A DNA stretch of 64,000 nt from Gaoshiqia sediminis (GTDB taxonomy: Bacteria > Bacteroidota > Bacteroidia > Bacteroidales > Prolixibacteraceae): NCBI RefSeq assembly GCF_025907915.1, contig NZ_JAPAAF010000010.1, positions 1 through 64,000 on the forward strand. The letters run 5' to 3'. Position numbers and translations under genes: made by a program. Shown here in pieces: positions 1-8,288 of this stretch (positions within the stretch are counted from its first letter, which is position 1; every line of letters begins with the position of its first letter). The notes under the pieces were generated by a model that was not told the origin of the DNA, ran no database searches, and was given only the letters and a program-made list of their open reading frames with translations.

Positions 1-215
1 GCTGAACTCGTTTCAGCATCTATGGCCATTTGCCGCTTCTGCAATTCCCGACAGAGATCCCGAAATAAATTCGGGATGACGCTTTCACAATTGGATGATG
101 CCGGAGGCATCGAATGTTTATAGAAACAAGGGGCCACGCTTCCGGTTCGACCCCTGCGGGGTCGCATGTCCTCCACCAATGGATTTGCTATAAACATGCA
201 ATCCCTGCCGGGATT
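1..215. repeat. Cluster of three dispersed palindromic repeat units
   Basis: Three palindromic modules lie side by side in non-coding DNA. Positions 1-17 hold GCTGAA/TTCAGC. Positions 57-77 hold ATCCCGAA/TTCGGGAT around a 5-base loop. Positions 97-215 form a composite: GATGCC/GGCATC (97-111), CGACCCC/GGGGTCG around TGC (148-164) and AATCCC/GGGATT (200-215), with the last two hairpins and their surroundings framed by a 9-base inverted pair TGTTTATAG (115-123) and CTATAAACA (188-196). The nesting resembles REP/BIME-type or MITE-like intergenic repeats. No second copy of the composite was seen in the window, so its dispersed nature is inferred from its form. No gene is seen from 1 to 436. Confidence 0.6.
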
Positions 216-436
216 ATACGGACGTAAACGTTGTTGCCCTTTCCTCTCCTTCATTTGATCGAAGCGGTAACGAGGGGTTCGCTGGCTGGCGTTTGTAACG
301 ACAAGAAGCGGTCATACGACTGCAATGGTCGATATCTTCAGGTCAGCACAGCGCGTTTTTTCCACATTTTTTCTTCCATTTCCGGCGTTTGACCTTAACT
401 TTGGCAACCAAAATACGAAACCACAAATTAGCGATC

Positions 437-1177
437 ATGGATATTCTTTTACAACACCGCTCCATCCGAAAATACAAATCCGATGCTGTTTCGGATGAAA
501 TGCTGAACGAAATACTCGAGGCCGGCACACGGGCCTCAACCACCGGGAATATGCAGCTGTACAGTGTAGTTGTTACCCGCGATGCAGCCAGCAAAGCGCG
601 CCTGGCGCCACTTCACTTCAACCAGGGCATGGTTACCCAGGCGCCGGTGTTCCTTACCGTTTGCGCCGACCTGAACCGCTTTAACCGTTGGTGCGAGCTG
701 CGCCAGGCCGATGCCGGTTACGACAATCTGCTGTGGGTGGTGAATGGCATCATCGATGCGTCGCTGTTTGCCCAAAACATTTGCATCGCCGCCGAATCGA
801 AAGGACTGGGCATTTGCTACCTGGGAACACCGTTGTACAATGCGCCGGAAATCATCGAAGCGCTCAACCTGCCCAAAGGGGTGATCCCGGTGACGGCCAT
901 CAGCCTGGGCTATCCCGACCACGAACCGGGCCTCACCGACCGCCTGCCGCTGAGCGCGATTGTGCACCACGAAACATACCGCGAAAACACCGACGAGCGG
1001 ATCAACGACATGTACCGCGAAAAAGAAGCGCTGGAAAGCTCGGCCCAATTTGTGGCCGAAAACGGAAAACAAAACCTGGCCCAGGTGTTTACCGATGTTC
1101 GTTACAAAAAAGCCGACAACCTGTATTTTTCGGAAAAGCTATTGAAAACCATCCGCGAACAGGGGTTTAACATGTAA
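437..1177 (+). CDS. Nitroreductase family protein (NfsA/Frp-like)
   Basis: Flavin-dependent NAD(P)H oxidoreductase of the nitroreductase superfamily. At 246 residues it fits the NfsA/Frp branch, cytosolic enzymes that reduce nitro compounds, quinones or free flavin. RSIRKYKSD (residues 8-16) is the N-terminal FMN-phosphate signature, and GLGICYLG (123-130) is the glycine-rich strand typical of the family; a charged C-terminal extension follows. The ATG at 437 was chosen because family similarity starts at MDILLQHRS; an in-frame ATG at 389 would add 16 residues without family character. The gene converges on ccsA with 8 bp between stops. The natural substrate cannot be told from sequence. Confidence 0.88.
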   Translation: MDILLQHRSIRKYKSDAVSDEMLNEILEAGTRASTTGNMQLYSVVVTRDAASKARLAPLHFNQGMVTQAPVFLTVCADLNRFNRWCELRQADAGYDNLLWVVNGIIDASLFAQNICIAAESKGLGICYLGTPLYNAPEIIEALNLPKGVIPVTAISLGYPDHEPGLTDRLPLSAIVHHETYRENTDERINDMYREKEALESSAQFVAENGKQNLAQVFTDVRYKKADNLYFSEKLLKTIREQGFNM

Positions 1178-1185
1178 GATAATCC

Positions 1186-1989
1186 TTAACTGGTATAGGT
1201 ATGCACACTGTTTTGTGCCGACGGCAGGTAATTCACGCCGAACCAGCAAACCATGAGCAAGCCGAAGGCAATCAGTAAAATCCACATGGCCTGTTTGTGC
1301 CGGTGTTGGTGCTTGTAGCGGTAATGAATGTAAATCAGGTAGGCCGTCCAGGTGATGAAAGCCCAGGTTTCTTTGGGGTCCCAGGTCCAGTAGTGGCCCC
1401 AGGCTTCTTTGGCCCACAGCGCGCCAAACAGCAGGCCCATGGTTAAAAACGAAAAGCCCAGGTAAACGAAGTTATCGGCCAGATTGGGCAGCGTATTCCA
1501 CCGCTTTCCGCGATAATCCTGATAAACAGCTTTGAGGGCCACCAGGCTGGAAGCCGCCAGCAAAGCATAGGCAAACATATATACAATCACGTGCGGAATA
1601 AACCACACACTTTGCAGGGCAGGCATCAGGCTTTTGTCGTAGGTTTCGGGATGAAGGATGTTGATCAGCAAAAACAGGCCGCCCATCAACAGGCTGTAAG
1701 CCAGCAGCCATTTGTAGCGCCAGCGCAAAAAACTCACCAGCCCGATGGCCGGGAGCAAAAACGAATACCACAAACGGGTTTCGCCCAGGGTGCGCATGGG
1801 CGGCCGGTCGATCTTCAGCCATAAAAGCAGGATGAACAACATCAGCACGGCCAGTCCTGCTGCCGAAAACAGAGCGGGCACCCTCACCCCTATCCCCTGT
1901 TTATCGGTTTTGAGGTACAGCGAAACGCTGCCAACGCCCCACAGCAAAAGGGCCGCAAAGGCATAATATTCAAAATTAATCCAACCCAT
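1186..1989 (-). CDS. ccsA: Cytochrome c assembly protein CcsA (ResC-like)
   Basis: Polytopic inner-membrane subunit of the system II cytochrome c maturation complex, which carries haem across the membrane and presents it to apocytochromes. The tryptophan-rich WWD signature WGHYWTWDPKETW is at residues 197-209, with a conserved external histidine in IPHVIVY (around 133) and a second histidine cluster near the C-terminus. Eight or so hydrophobic segments cover most of the 267 residues. The start at 1989 is preferred over 2019: it has AAGGACTGGAG directly upstream and overlaps the end of resB by only 14 bp, as expected for translational coupling. It is the last gene of the nrf operon, so its likely client is NrfA/NrfH. 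Confidence 0.9.
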   Translation of the reverse strand: MGWINFEYYAFAALLLWGVGSVSLYLKTDKQGIGVRVPALFSAAGLAVLMLFILLLWLKIDRPPMRTLGETRLWYSFLLPAIGLVSFLRWRYKWLLAYSLLMGGLFLLINILHPETYDKSLMPALQSVWFIPHVIVYMFAYALLAASSLVALKAVYQDYRGKRWNTLPNLADNFVYLGFSFLTMGLLFGALWAKEAWGHYWTWDPKETWAFITWTAYLIYIHYRYKHQHRHKQAMWILLIAFGLLMVCWFGVNYLPSAQNSVHTYTS

Positions 1990-3220
1990 TCTCCAGTCCT
2001 TTCTTTTTGTAAGTTCCATGGCGGAACAAAAACAACGATCCGGCCAGCATCATAAAAATCCCGAGATAAACAACCGGGATCCAGGGATCGCGAACCAGCT
2101 CAATCACGCTCATGTCCGACCATTTGCCCATGTCGGCATGATAACTTAGCTGATAAAATTTCCAGCCCCCCAGCTTCAGCGGCTTGTTCACCTCCAGGGT
2201 GGCCGTTAGCTGCTGTCCCTCCTGCGTCATCACACGAATGTCCGACTGATATTTGCGTGGCTCGGGCGGCAGCATCACCAGCGAATACTGGTCGGATATT
2301 TTGAACGCATACGGCTGAAAGCGGAAACTGCCCGAGCTCACCCAGCCACTTTGACTGTCGCCGGTTGAAAGTCGGGTAACGGTAAGGCGGGCAGCCGGCG
2401 GCGACCCCACTTCGTTTACCGGCTCAAAGCGATCGCCGATCAAGCCGGCTTCGGGCAGCAGGCGGTCCACCTCAACCCGGTAGTCCAGCAGTTGAAAAGA
2501 GGAATCGGCCACCGAGAAAAATGCGTTTTTTTTGTCGGGCACGGCAATCCGTCCGGTTTCATTATCAACCAATGTCAGCTTGGGAGGGTATTCGTCAATC
2601 TGAAAATCGAGCAGCTCAATGGCTACAGGCATTTCTACCAGCTGCCCGCTCCCGTCATACGCCCGCCATTCGGGTTGTCCTTCGGTACAGTTCATGCTCA
2701 GGCGTTGCAAATCGCTGCTGCCCAACGCCGCTGCGGTGAGGGCAATCCACAATCCGGCATGGTTCAGCAGGTAACCCAAGTTTTTCAACTTAAACGGGAA
2801 CAGACGCTTGAGGGTAGCCAAGCCCAAACTGGTTAGAAAATACAGGTTAGCCAGGGCAAACACCCACGAGCTGGTAAGCTGGTTCAAACCCAATACGTGA
2901 ACAATTGGAGAGCCGGATGACTGTCCTTGCGGGATAATCCCCAGCAAAATGGCCAAACCGCAGTACAAAGCAGCCGATGTCACTGCCGCCGGAACGGATG
3001 CCAACCATTTCACCACGCTGGTGCTTTTCAGTAAAAAATGAAGGGTAAACAGGAGTGCCAGAAAAATCAGGCCCATATACAAATTGCCGGGCCAAAATGG
3101 TAGTTGAAATCCGGATGAAGGCAGAAATACCTGCCAGACTACCCCCAGAAAAACCAATCCTCCACCAATAATTACTCCCTCACGATACGACCAGGGCGCC
3201 TGCCAGGTATTTCTTCTCAT
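1976..3220 (-). CDS. resB: Cytochrome c biogenesis protein ResB-like
   Basis: Partner of CcsA in system II haem attachment; ResB/Ccs1 binds the apocytochrome and haem on the periplasmic side. The 414-residue product has four N-terminal membrane segments within about residues 15-170 (including NHAGLWIAL), a large extracytoplasmic domain of roughly 200 residues, and a final helix (DPWIPVVYLGIFMMLAG) near residue 385. The segment LGGWKFYQLSY just before that helix is characteristic of the ResB family. It starts 3 bp from the stop of the outer-membrane gene and overlaps ccsA, so the operon is very tight. In many Bacteroidota the two proteins are fused or adjacent next to nrfHA; here they are separate reading frames. 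Confidence 0.88.
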   Translation of the reverse strand: MRRNTWQAPWSYREGVIIGGGLVFLGVVWQVFLPSSGFQLPFWPGNLYMGLIFLALLFTLHFLLKSTSVVKWLASVPAAVTSAALYCGLAILLGIIPQGQSSGSPIVHVLGLNQLTSSWVFALANLYFLTSLGLATLKRLFPFKLKNLGYLLNHAGLWIALTAAALGSSDLQRLSMNCTEGQPEWRAYDGSGQLVEMPVAIELLDFQIDEYPPKLTLVDNETGRIAVPDKKNAFFSVADSSFQLLDYRVEVDRLLPEAGLIGDRFEPVNEVGSPPAARLTVTRLSTGDSQSGWVSSGSFRFQPYAFKISDQYSLVMLPPEPRKYQSDIRVMTQEGQQLTATLEVNKPLKLGGWKFYQLSYHADMGKWSDMSVIELVRDPWIPVVYLGIFMMLAGSLFLFRHGTYKKKGLENGLD

Positions 3221-3223
3221 GCT

Positions 3224-4441
3224 CTATTTAATAAATGTCGGTGTTACGGTTAACATCAGATAGGCCCAGTAATTACCGGCTGATTTGTCCCCGCCTTTCA
3301 GTAGTTCCATGCTGTCGTCGGCAATCATGAATGAAAATCCTCCGCTGAAATTGGCTTCGGGACTGATCTTCCAACCGGCCCCCAAGTCCACTTCCGTTCC
3401 CAGGTAACGATCGGCACCGGATGTGATTTTGGCCGCCGAGGAAAAATAATGCACATGCGCGTACAGGCTGAGCTCGTCTTTTGAATAATTGTACTTGGCA
3501 TAGATATTATTCAGCCCAACATTGTTCAGGTGATTTCCCACGAAAAAATAGTCCATGAAGCCGTTAAACTTGTGGTTGGTGCCATACAGCGGATTGAACG
3601 ATTTGTTTTTGGAATCATCGTAGCCGGTGCCCGACAAACGCTCATAGCCCCAGGTGACACCGTGCTTGCAGATAGCCTCCAGCAAAAGATTGTGGGCGCT
3701 GATGTCGTTTCCGGCAACATCTTCGCCGGTTTGCAGGTACGCGTTGACCGAAAACTTAAACTCGCCAATCGTGAACTTACCGTGTCCGCCAAAAGTCTGG
3801 CTGTAATTCACCTTTTGTCCATCCACTTCGTTTACAGGAACGCCGTTGTTCAGGAAAAGTAAACTCAGGCCGGCGTCGTCCCATTTCTTGTTGAACCAGG
3901 CAAACTGTATGTCCTTGTAGGCATCGTTCCCATCGAATATATTGTTGGTGATGGTGCTGTTTTCGTGGTGGGCAATCCCAACATGCAGACTGATATCTTT
4001 CTGGTACTTGAACACAGCCACATCGTGCGAACGGGCCTGTTGTGCCCAGCCCACGTTTCCCAAAATCCGTTGATCGTCGTAAACTAGTTCCTGGCGCCCG
4101 GCTTTCAGCGAAAACTCAGGGGCGAGAAACACTTCGGCCCAGGCCTGATGCACCGAGGTGGCAAAATCCTCGTTACCCACCAATTGCGCCTGACTCCCCC
4201 AGGTGCGCACATCCTGCAGCACAAGCATGGTCAACACCTTTTCGGATTTGTAGATGGCATTCAGCCGGGTACGCTGCGAGGTAAACAACGAGGCATCCTG
4301 ATTGTCGGATGCCAGACTCTTGGCGCCATGGCTCAGCTCGGTACGCGGACGAAACTCCCCGCTTAGGCTAAATTGCGCATAGCTTTTCTTGCCGCAAAGC
4401 AATAGCAAAGCGACCACGATGATAATGATTGGCTGTTTCAT
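3224..4441 (-). CDS. Outer-membrane beta-barrel protein, alginate-export-like
   Basis: Predicted 405-residue outer-membrane beta-barrel with an N-terminal signal peptide (MKQPIIIIVVALLLLCGKK, cleavage likely after SYAQ). The mature protein begins FSLSGEFRPRTEL and contains KAGRQELVYDDQRILG (about residues 115-130), the conserved start of the alginate-export/porin-like family, followed by alternating strand patterns and an aromatic-rich end. The name of the family does not mean alginate is the substrate. It lies between nrfA and resB, with 21 bp to nrfA and 3 bp to resB, so it is co-transcribed with nitrite ammonification. A role in letting nitrite or other small anions through the outer membrane is inference from context only. 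Confidence 0.82.
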   Translation of the reverse strand: MKQPIIIIVVALLLLCGKKSYAQFSLSGEFRPRTELSHGAKSLASDNQDASLFTSQRTRLNAIYKSEKVLTMLVLQDVRTWGSQAQLVGNEDFATSVHQAWAEVFLAPEFSLKAGRQELVYDDQRILGNVGWAQQARSHDVAVFKYQKDISLHVGIAHHENSTITNNIFDGNDAYKDIQFAWFNKKWDDAGLSLLFLNNGVPVNEVDGQKVNYSQTFGGHGKFTIGEFKFSVNAYLQTGEDVAGNDISAHNLLLEAICKHGVTWGYERLSGTGYDDSKNKSFNPLYGTNHKFNGFMDYFFVGNHLNNVGLNNIYAKYNYSKDELSLYAHVHYFSSAAKITSGADRYLGTEVDLGAGWKISPEANFSGGFSFMIADDSMELLKGGDKSAGNYWAYLMLTVTPTFIK

Positions 4442-4462
4442 GAATCCTTCCGGTTAAGGTCA

Positions 4463-5977
4463 TTAATTACGGACGATCGCCCACGAATCTTCGCGTTCTT
4501 TAGCTTTTTTCATCCATTCGGGCAACAACGTTTCTTTGAACTCCTGTTTTTCGCTGTTCAGCGCATCCATATCCAGGCCAATAAATTCCTGGGCCTTCGC
4601 TTTGGTTGAAATATCCGGATAGGGCACTTCCTGGTTGAACCCTTTCGAGGCCAGCACACGTGACAGTTTGATCCGCGTTTCCTGAGCAATGGTGATACCG
4701 GTTGTGATGATGCGCCCGGTTTCGATAGGGGCATGGAACGAACCGCCATGACTGGCCGCCGCATAATCCCAACGCCACTGCGCATGGCGTATTCCTTGCA
4801 GGATGTCGTTCATTTCTTCCTCGGTGGCGCCCAAATCCCAGGCTTTCTTAGCTTCCACATGGGCACGAACAATCAACTCTTCCAGCTTGTCGCGGTTTTC
4901 GATGATTTTGTCCTGACGTTCGTACACGTTCTGCACCAGTTCCAGTGTTTCTTCGCGGTGACAAACCTGGCACGAATTAGCGACGTTGTTCAGCGGCGAC
5001 TGAATGTGGTGATCGGTGAATTTTTGTCCGCCCTCCGATTTGTAAGGCATGTGACAATCGGCACACGACACCCCGCGCTGGGCATGAATGCCGTGCGTAT
5101 AAATTTCATAATCCGGGTGTTGAGCCTTCAGCATCGGAGCTTTACTCAAAGCATGGGTCCAGTCGCTGAACTCGATGTTGTCGTAATATTCTTCCTTCGC
5201 ATCAACAGTCAAACCGTTAGCCCAGGGGAAAGTCAGATATTCTGCGCCTTCCACGGTCTTCTTATTGAAATAATATTCCACATGGCATTGGGCACAAACC
5301 AGACTGCGCATTTCCTGATGGCTGGCCTTGGTAATGTCTTTGCCCATAGACTGAAAACCCTCGATCAATGCCGGGCGGCTGATGCGCAGGTTCATGGTTT
5401 CAGGGTCATGACAATCGGCACAACCAATGGGATTAACAATTTCGGCCCCCAAGCGGGCCCACTTTCCTTTATAAAATTCAGCCACCCCTTTTTCCTGCAT
5501 CACCCGGGGAACGTCGGGACTTTTACAGGTCCAGCAAGTGGACGGCATCGGGCCTTCATTTTCGTTGAGCGGCCCGCCGGTGCGCAAGGTATTGTGAACA
5601 TCTTCCACGGCATAATAATGTCCACGTCCCTGATTGTAATCTTTCGAGAAACTGTAACCAGCCCAAAGAACAACCATCCGGGGATCGATTTCAAGCATGT
5701 CGAGCATGGCGCCGCCACCATGTTTACTGCGGAAAGTGGTATCGGCCGTATTAATATACGACTGGTACTCCCGCGGAAAGTTTTCGCCCCACACGCTGTT
5801 GCGGGGTTCAAAATCGGCAAGTTTCACTTTAGGAACATTGACAAAACTGGCTTCGGCCCGTCGCTCCATGATGGAGGAGGCCAAGAGGCCCAACAAAAAG
5901 ACAACAATCAACGTGGCCAGAAAAAGCAACCAGCCTAAAATCGGTTTTTTCTCAATGGTGGTTTTCAGTGGTTTCAT
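4463..5977 (-). CDS. nrfA: Ammonia-forming cytochrome c nitrite reductase NrfA
   Basis: Pentahaem periplasmic nitrite reductase that reduces nitrite to ammonium with six electrons. The catalytic haem site is the lysine-ligated CWTCK (C148, C151, K152), and four standard sites follow: CADCH (186-190), CAQCH (228-232), CADCH (305-309) and CQVCH (336-340). Order and spacing are those of classical NrfA. The N-terminal hydrophobic stretch (about residues 12-34) is a signal or membrane anchor. The start at 5977 was chosen because MKPLKTTIEKKP gives a normal export signal; an open frame extends to 6115 but would overlap nrfH and add 46 residues of non-family sequence. nrfH lies 11 bp upstream and supplies electrons from quinol. 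Length is 504 residues, usual for the family. Confidence 0.97.
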   Translation of the reverse strand: MKPLKTTIEKKPILGWLLFLATLIVVFLLGLLASSIMERRAEASFVNVPKVKLADFEPRNSVWGENFPREYQSYINTADTTFRSKHGGGAMLDMLEIDPRMVVLWAGYSFSKDYNQGRGHYYAVEDVHNTLRTGGPLNENEGPMPSTCWTCKSPDVPRVMQEKGVAEFYKGKWARLGAEIVNPIGCADCHDPETMNLRISRPALIEGFQSMGKDITKASHQEMRSLVCAQCHVEYYFNKKTVEGAEYLTFPWANGLTVDAKEEYYDNIEFSDWTHALSKAPMLKAQHPDYEIYTHGIHAQRGVSCADCHMPYKSEGGQKFTDHHIQSPLNNVANSCQVCHREETLELVQNVYERQDKIIENRDKLEELIVRAHVEAKKAWDLGATEEEMNDILQGIRHAQWRWDYAAASHGGSFHAPIETGRIITTGITIAQETRIKLSRVLASKGFNQEVPYPDISTKAKAQEFIGLDMDALNSEKQEFKETLLPEWMKKAKEREDSWAIVRN

Positions 5978-5988
5978 ATGGATTTGAT

Positions 5989-6561
5989 TTATTTTTTTGT
6001 GAATTCTTTCAACCAGTTGGGAACAGGGCTTTCCGGCAGCGGCACCCGCGCAAAAGGAGTACTCGACAGGCTGTTTACCCTTCCGTGCGGGACTTCGCGA
6101 TGGCAATCCCAGCATTTTCGGGAGGTGCGGTTTTCTTCATAATTAGCAATGCAACCAGCCTGCCGGGCATCCATCAACTGATTGCTGTGGCAGCGCACAC
6201 AATTTTGGTGCACCACTTCGGCCCCGTCCTCCTTGATGAAAATAACCTGTGGTTCCAACCGTAAGGTGAACATGGTAGCATGGCGCATTCCGTCTTTTGC
6301 TTTGAAGAAATATTTATTGAAAACATTATCGTGGGGCACATGGCAATCGTTGCAGTTGGTCACTTCGCGATGCGAGCTGTGGTTCCAGGTGGCATATTGC
6401 GGCGCCATAATGTGGCAGTTGACGCAGGTTTTCGGATCGTCGGACAAATAAGAATGTGCTTTGGAAAGATATACCGACAACACAAAAAGCCCGGCAAAAA
6501 TTCCAAGAACCAGTATGACGGGAATTTTCCAGTTTTTTGGCGGATGAAGTTTTCGGATCAT
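5989..6561 (-). CDS. nrfH: Cytochrome c nitrite reductase small subunit NrfH
   Basis: Membrane-anchored tetrahaem quinol dehydrogenase of the NapC/NirT family that passes electrons from menaquinol to NrfA. One N-terminal helix (residues 12-32) anchors it. Four haem sites are visible: CVNCH (46-50), CNDCH (70-74), CVRCH (121-125) and CWDCH (150-154). CVNCHIMAPQYATW is the typical NrfH first-haem neighbourhood, where a nearby methionine serves as the unusual ligand. First gene of the nrfHA-OMP-resB-ccsA operon. A symmetrical FNR/CRP-like site and a possible -7 box lie upstream (see 6585-6592 and 6613-6630), so anaerobic or nitrosative-stress control is likely. Confidence 0.96.
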   Translation of the reverse strand: MIRKLHPPKNWKIPVILVLGIFAGLFVLSVYLSKAHSYLSDDPKTCVNCHIMAPQYATWNHSSHREVTNCNDCHVPHDNVFNKYFFKAKDGMRHATMFTLRLEPQVIFIKEDGAEVVHQNCVRCHSNQLMDARQAGCIANYEENRTSRKCWDCHREVPHGRVNSLSSTPFARVPLPESPVPNWLKEFTKK

Positions 6562-6584
6562 GCGGGTTAGCTTTTTTAGTTAGC

Positions 6585-6592
6585 TAAAATTA
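6585..6592 (-). promoter_or_regulatory. Possible -7 box of the nrfHA operon
   Basis: Read on the minus strand this is TAATTTTA, one base off the Bacteroidota -7 consensus TAnnTTTG. It would put the transcript start near 6581, about 20 bases before the nrfH start codon. The centre of the FNR-like palindrome (6621.5) lies 33 bp upstream of the centre of this box, i.e. near -41, the position expected for class II activation. Confidence 0.45.
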
Positions 6593-6612
6593 CGGCGCTT
6601 ACCCCGGACAAG

Positions 6613-6630
6613 TTGTAACCGATATTACAA
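6613..6630 (-). promoter_or_regulatory. FNR/CRP-like operator upstream of nrfHA
   Basis: Perfect inverted repeat TTGTAA-N6-TTACAA. CRP/FNR-family regulators recognise palindromes of this length and form, and HcpR/NarR-like members commonly control nrf and hcp genes in anaerobes. Which regulator binds here is not visible; the CRP/FNR gene at 16786 is a candidate because a related palindrome lies beside it with the same 33 bp spacing to a -7 box. Confidence 0.6.
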
Positions 6631-6835
6631 AATGACATTTTTTTGTTGAAAAACATACCACCTGCACAAACCAGGAGAATGCGCTTTTCTTTATTCAAAC
6701 TGATTATAAATTACATCGTTTTCAAATTAACGTCATTTGCACTCGATTATTTACAAATGCTTGTTTTTCGGCACCTTTGCTTATTAAATTGTAAAACAGA
6801 CAGCATTCTTTCCAATAATTCATTTTTCGCTTCTG

Positions 6836-6865
6836 TTGTCCGAACAGGCATTTGTTATATTTTTG
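6836..6865 (+). promoter_or_regulatory. Promoter for the porin/paaK operon
   Basis: TTG at 6836-6838 and TATTTTTG at 6858-6865, 19 bp apart, match the Bacteroidota -33/-7 arrangement (TTTG, about 19-21 bp, TAnnTTTG). The transcript would start near 6872 and carry a leader of about 130 bases containing the hairpin at 6902-6927. Confidence 0.5.
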
Positions 6866-6901
6866 ATTCCCAATCAATCAATAGGACGCTGACTAACTTT
6901 C

Positions 6902-6930
6902 AAGCAGCCTTCTCTGAAAGGCTGCTTTTG
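6902..6930 (+). terminator. Terminator-like hairpin in the porin leader
   Basis: Perfect 10-base arms AAGCAGCCTT / AAGGCTGCTT around a 6-base loop, followed by TTG, with a short T run at the end of the second arm. No plus-strand gene precedes it, so it does not end a known gene. It lies about 30 bases after the predicted start of the porin transcript, so it could be an attenuator or the end of a very short RNA. The T run is weak. Confidence 0.45.
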
Positions 6931-6999
6931 CATGTTCTGAAAGCAGTTACCGCCAATTGAACAACCATTTCTATTCATTAAAAAAACGCAAAAACCGAC

Positions 7000-8274
7000 A
7001 TGTTTAAAAAGTATTTTGCCCTGCTCTGCTTACTTGGCTTATTTTTGGCATCCTATGCCCAGGAACAATCGGGAAAAGACCTGAACCTGGATTTTTACGG
7101 CTTCATCCGCAACGAATTTTTTGTAGATACCTACAAGGGGCTCGATGCCGCCTATGATGTGTTTTACCTGGTGCCATTGTATGCGGGCAAAGACGGCAAC
7201 GGCAGCGATATCAACCAACAAACCAGCTCGTACCTATCGGCCCTGGCAACGCGGTTGGGCGTAAAAATTGAAGGCCCCGAGATTTTCGGCGCTAAAACAA
7301 GTGCCAATATTGAATTCGATTTTGGCGGAATTGTAAAAACCGAACCAACCTTGTTCCGCATCCGCCATGCCAACATGGTTTTTGCCTGGGAAAAATCAAA
7401 ACTGCTGATCGGCCAAACCTGGCACCCGTTTTGGGGAGGGAGCGTTTTCCCGGTTGTTGCCGGACTGAATACCGGCGCTCCGTTTCAGGTATTCAGCCGT
7501 GCCCCGCAAATCCGCTACGATGTTCGTTCCGGAAACTTCACCTTGGGCGGATCGATTGTTTACGAAAATCAATACAGTTCAAAAGCGCTTGAATCAAGTA
7601 TATACACCACTCCGAACCAAGCCCAGCGCAACGGTGTCATCCCCGAATTGGTTTTATCGGCCGAGTACAACAAAAACGGGCTGACCCTGGGGGCAGGCGC
7701 CTCAACAAAGCGTACCAAGCCCAGCATGACCACTACGGGAACGGCAGGCACCTTCAAGTCGGACGAGTACCTGACCAGCACTGGCTTCACGGCTTATCTG
7801 CGATACAAATCAGATAGGTTTATGCTCACCGCCAAAGGCTATTACGGACAAAACATGACCCACCTCACCCTGTTGGGCGGGTATGGCGTGGCAAGCAAAG
7901 ATGCTGCTACCGGCGCCGAAACCTACACCAACTTTAATAACTACACCAGCTTGCTGAGCATGGAGTACGGAAAAAAATGGCAAGTTGGCATGATGCTGGG
8001 CTATGGCGCCAACCTGGGCACCAGCGACCCGCTTTACGAAAACACAACCACCGGCAAAGCCGTCACAGCAGGTTTGCTGCCCAACGTGATGAACCACGCG
8101 CGGGTTTCGCCGCACTTGGCCCTGAATGTTTCGAAAATGCGCTTTGTAGCCGAATACGAGATGACAACAGCCAACTATGGTGTTGGTGATTTTGATTTTT
8201 CCGACGGACTCTATGGTGATAAACACCTGACCACCAACCACCGTCTTATTTTGATGATGATGTACCACTTTTAA
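7000..8274 (+). CDS. Outer-membrane porin-like protein of the aryl-acid island
   Basis: Predicted 424-residue outer-membrane beta-barrel. A signal peptide (MFKKYFALLCLLGLFLASYA, cleavage before QEQ) is followed by DFYGFIRNEFFVDTYKG, a start typical of trimeric-porin-like or DcaP-like proteins of Bacteroidota, then alternating amphipathic strands to a C-terminal phenylalanine (MMMYHF), the usual barrel-sorting end. WHPFWGG and FSRAPQIRY fall near residues 145 and 165, where this type of barrel has conserved aromatic motifs. It is the first gene of the island, 14 bp before paaK, so the inferred role is outer-membrane entry of aromatic or other small carboxylates. Substrate is not provable from sequence. 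Confidence 0.8.
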   Translation: MFKKYFALLCLLGLFLASYAQEQSGKDLNLDFYGFIRNEFFVDTYKGLDAAYDVFYLVPLYAGKDGNGSDINQQTSSYLSALATRLGVKIEGPEIFGAKTSANIEFDFGGIVKTEPTLFRIRHANMVFAWEKSKLLIGQTWHPFWGGSVFPVVAGLNTGAPFQVFSRAPQIRYDVRSGNFTLGGSIVYENQYSSKALESSIYTTPNQAQRNGVIPELVLSAEYNKNGLTLGAGASTKRTKPSMTTTGTAGTFKSDEYLTSTGFTAYLRYKSDRFMLTAKGYYGQNMTHLTLLGGYGVASKDAATGAETYTNFNNYTSLLSMEYGKKWQVGMMLGYGANLGTSDPLYENTTTGKAVTAGLLPNVMNHARVSPHLALNVSKMRFVAEYEMTTANYGVGDFDFSDGLYGDKHLTTNHRLILMMMYHF

Positions 8275-8288
8275 AGGAAATCCGGCCA

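Larger units (their letters stand above)
6562..6999. other. Divergent regulatory region between nrfH and the porin gene
   Basis: This 438 bp gap separates two divergent operons. It holds the nrf palindrome and -7-like box on the minus side, and on the plus side a Bacteroidota-type promoter followed by a terminator-like hairpin in the leader of the porin gene. These are listed as separate entries. A 105-codon open frame on the plus strand (6643-6960) runs across the promoter and hairpin and is not believed to be a gene. Confidence 0.6.

Noticed and set aside
4733-5938. Long open frame (about 400 codons) on the plus strand
   Set aside because: It lies wholly antisense to nrfA, whose pentahaem product is certain. 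Its translation has no domain and reflects the codon bias of the real gene.
5978-6115. N-terminal extension of nrfA
   Set aside because: The open frame extends upstream into nrfH but lacks export signal character and has no family similarity; the ATG at 5977 gives a normal signal region.
6643-6960. 105-codon plus-strand open frame before the porin gene
   Set aside because: It spans a predicted promoter and a terminator-like hairpin, and the translation has no family features.
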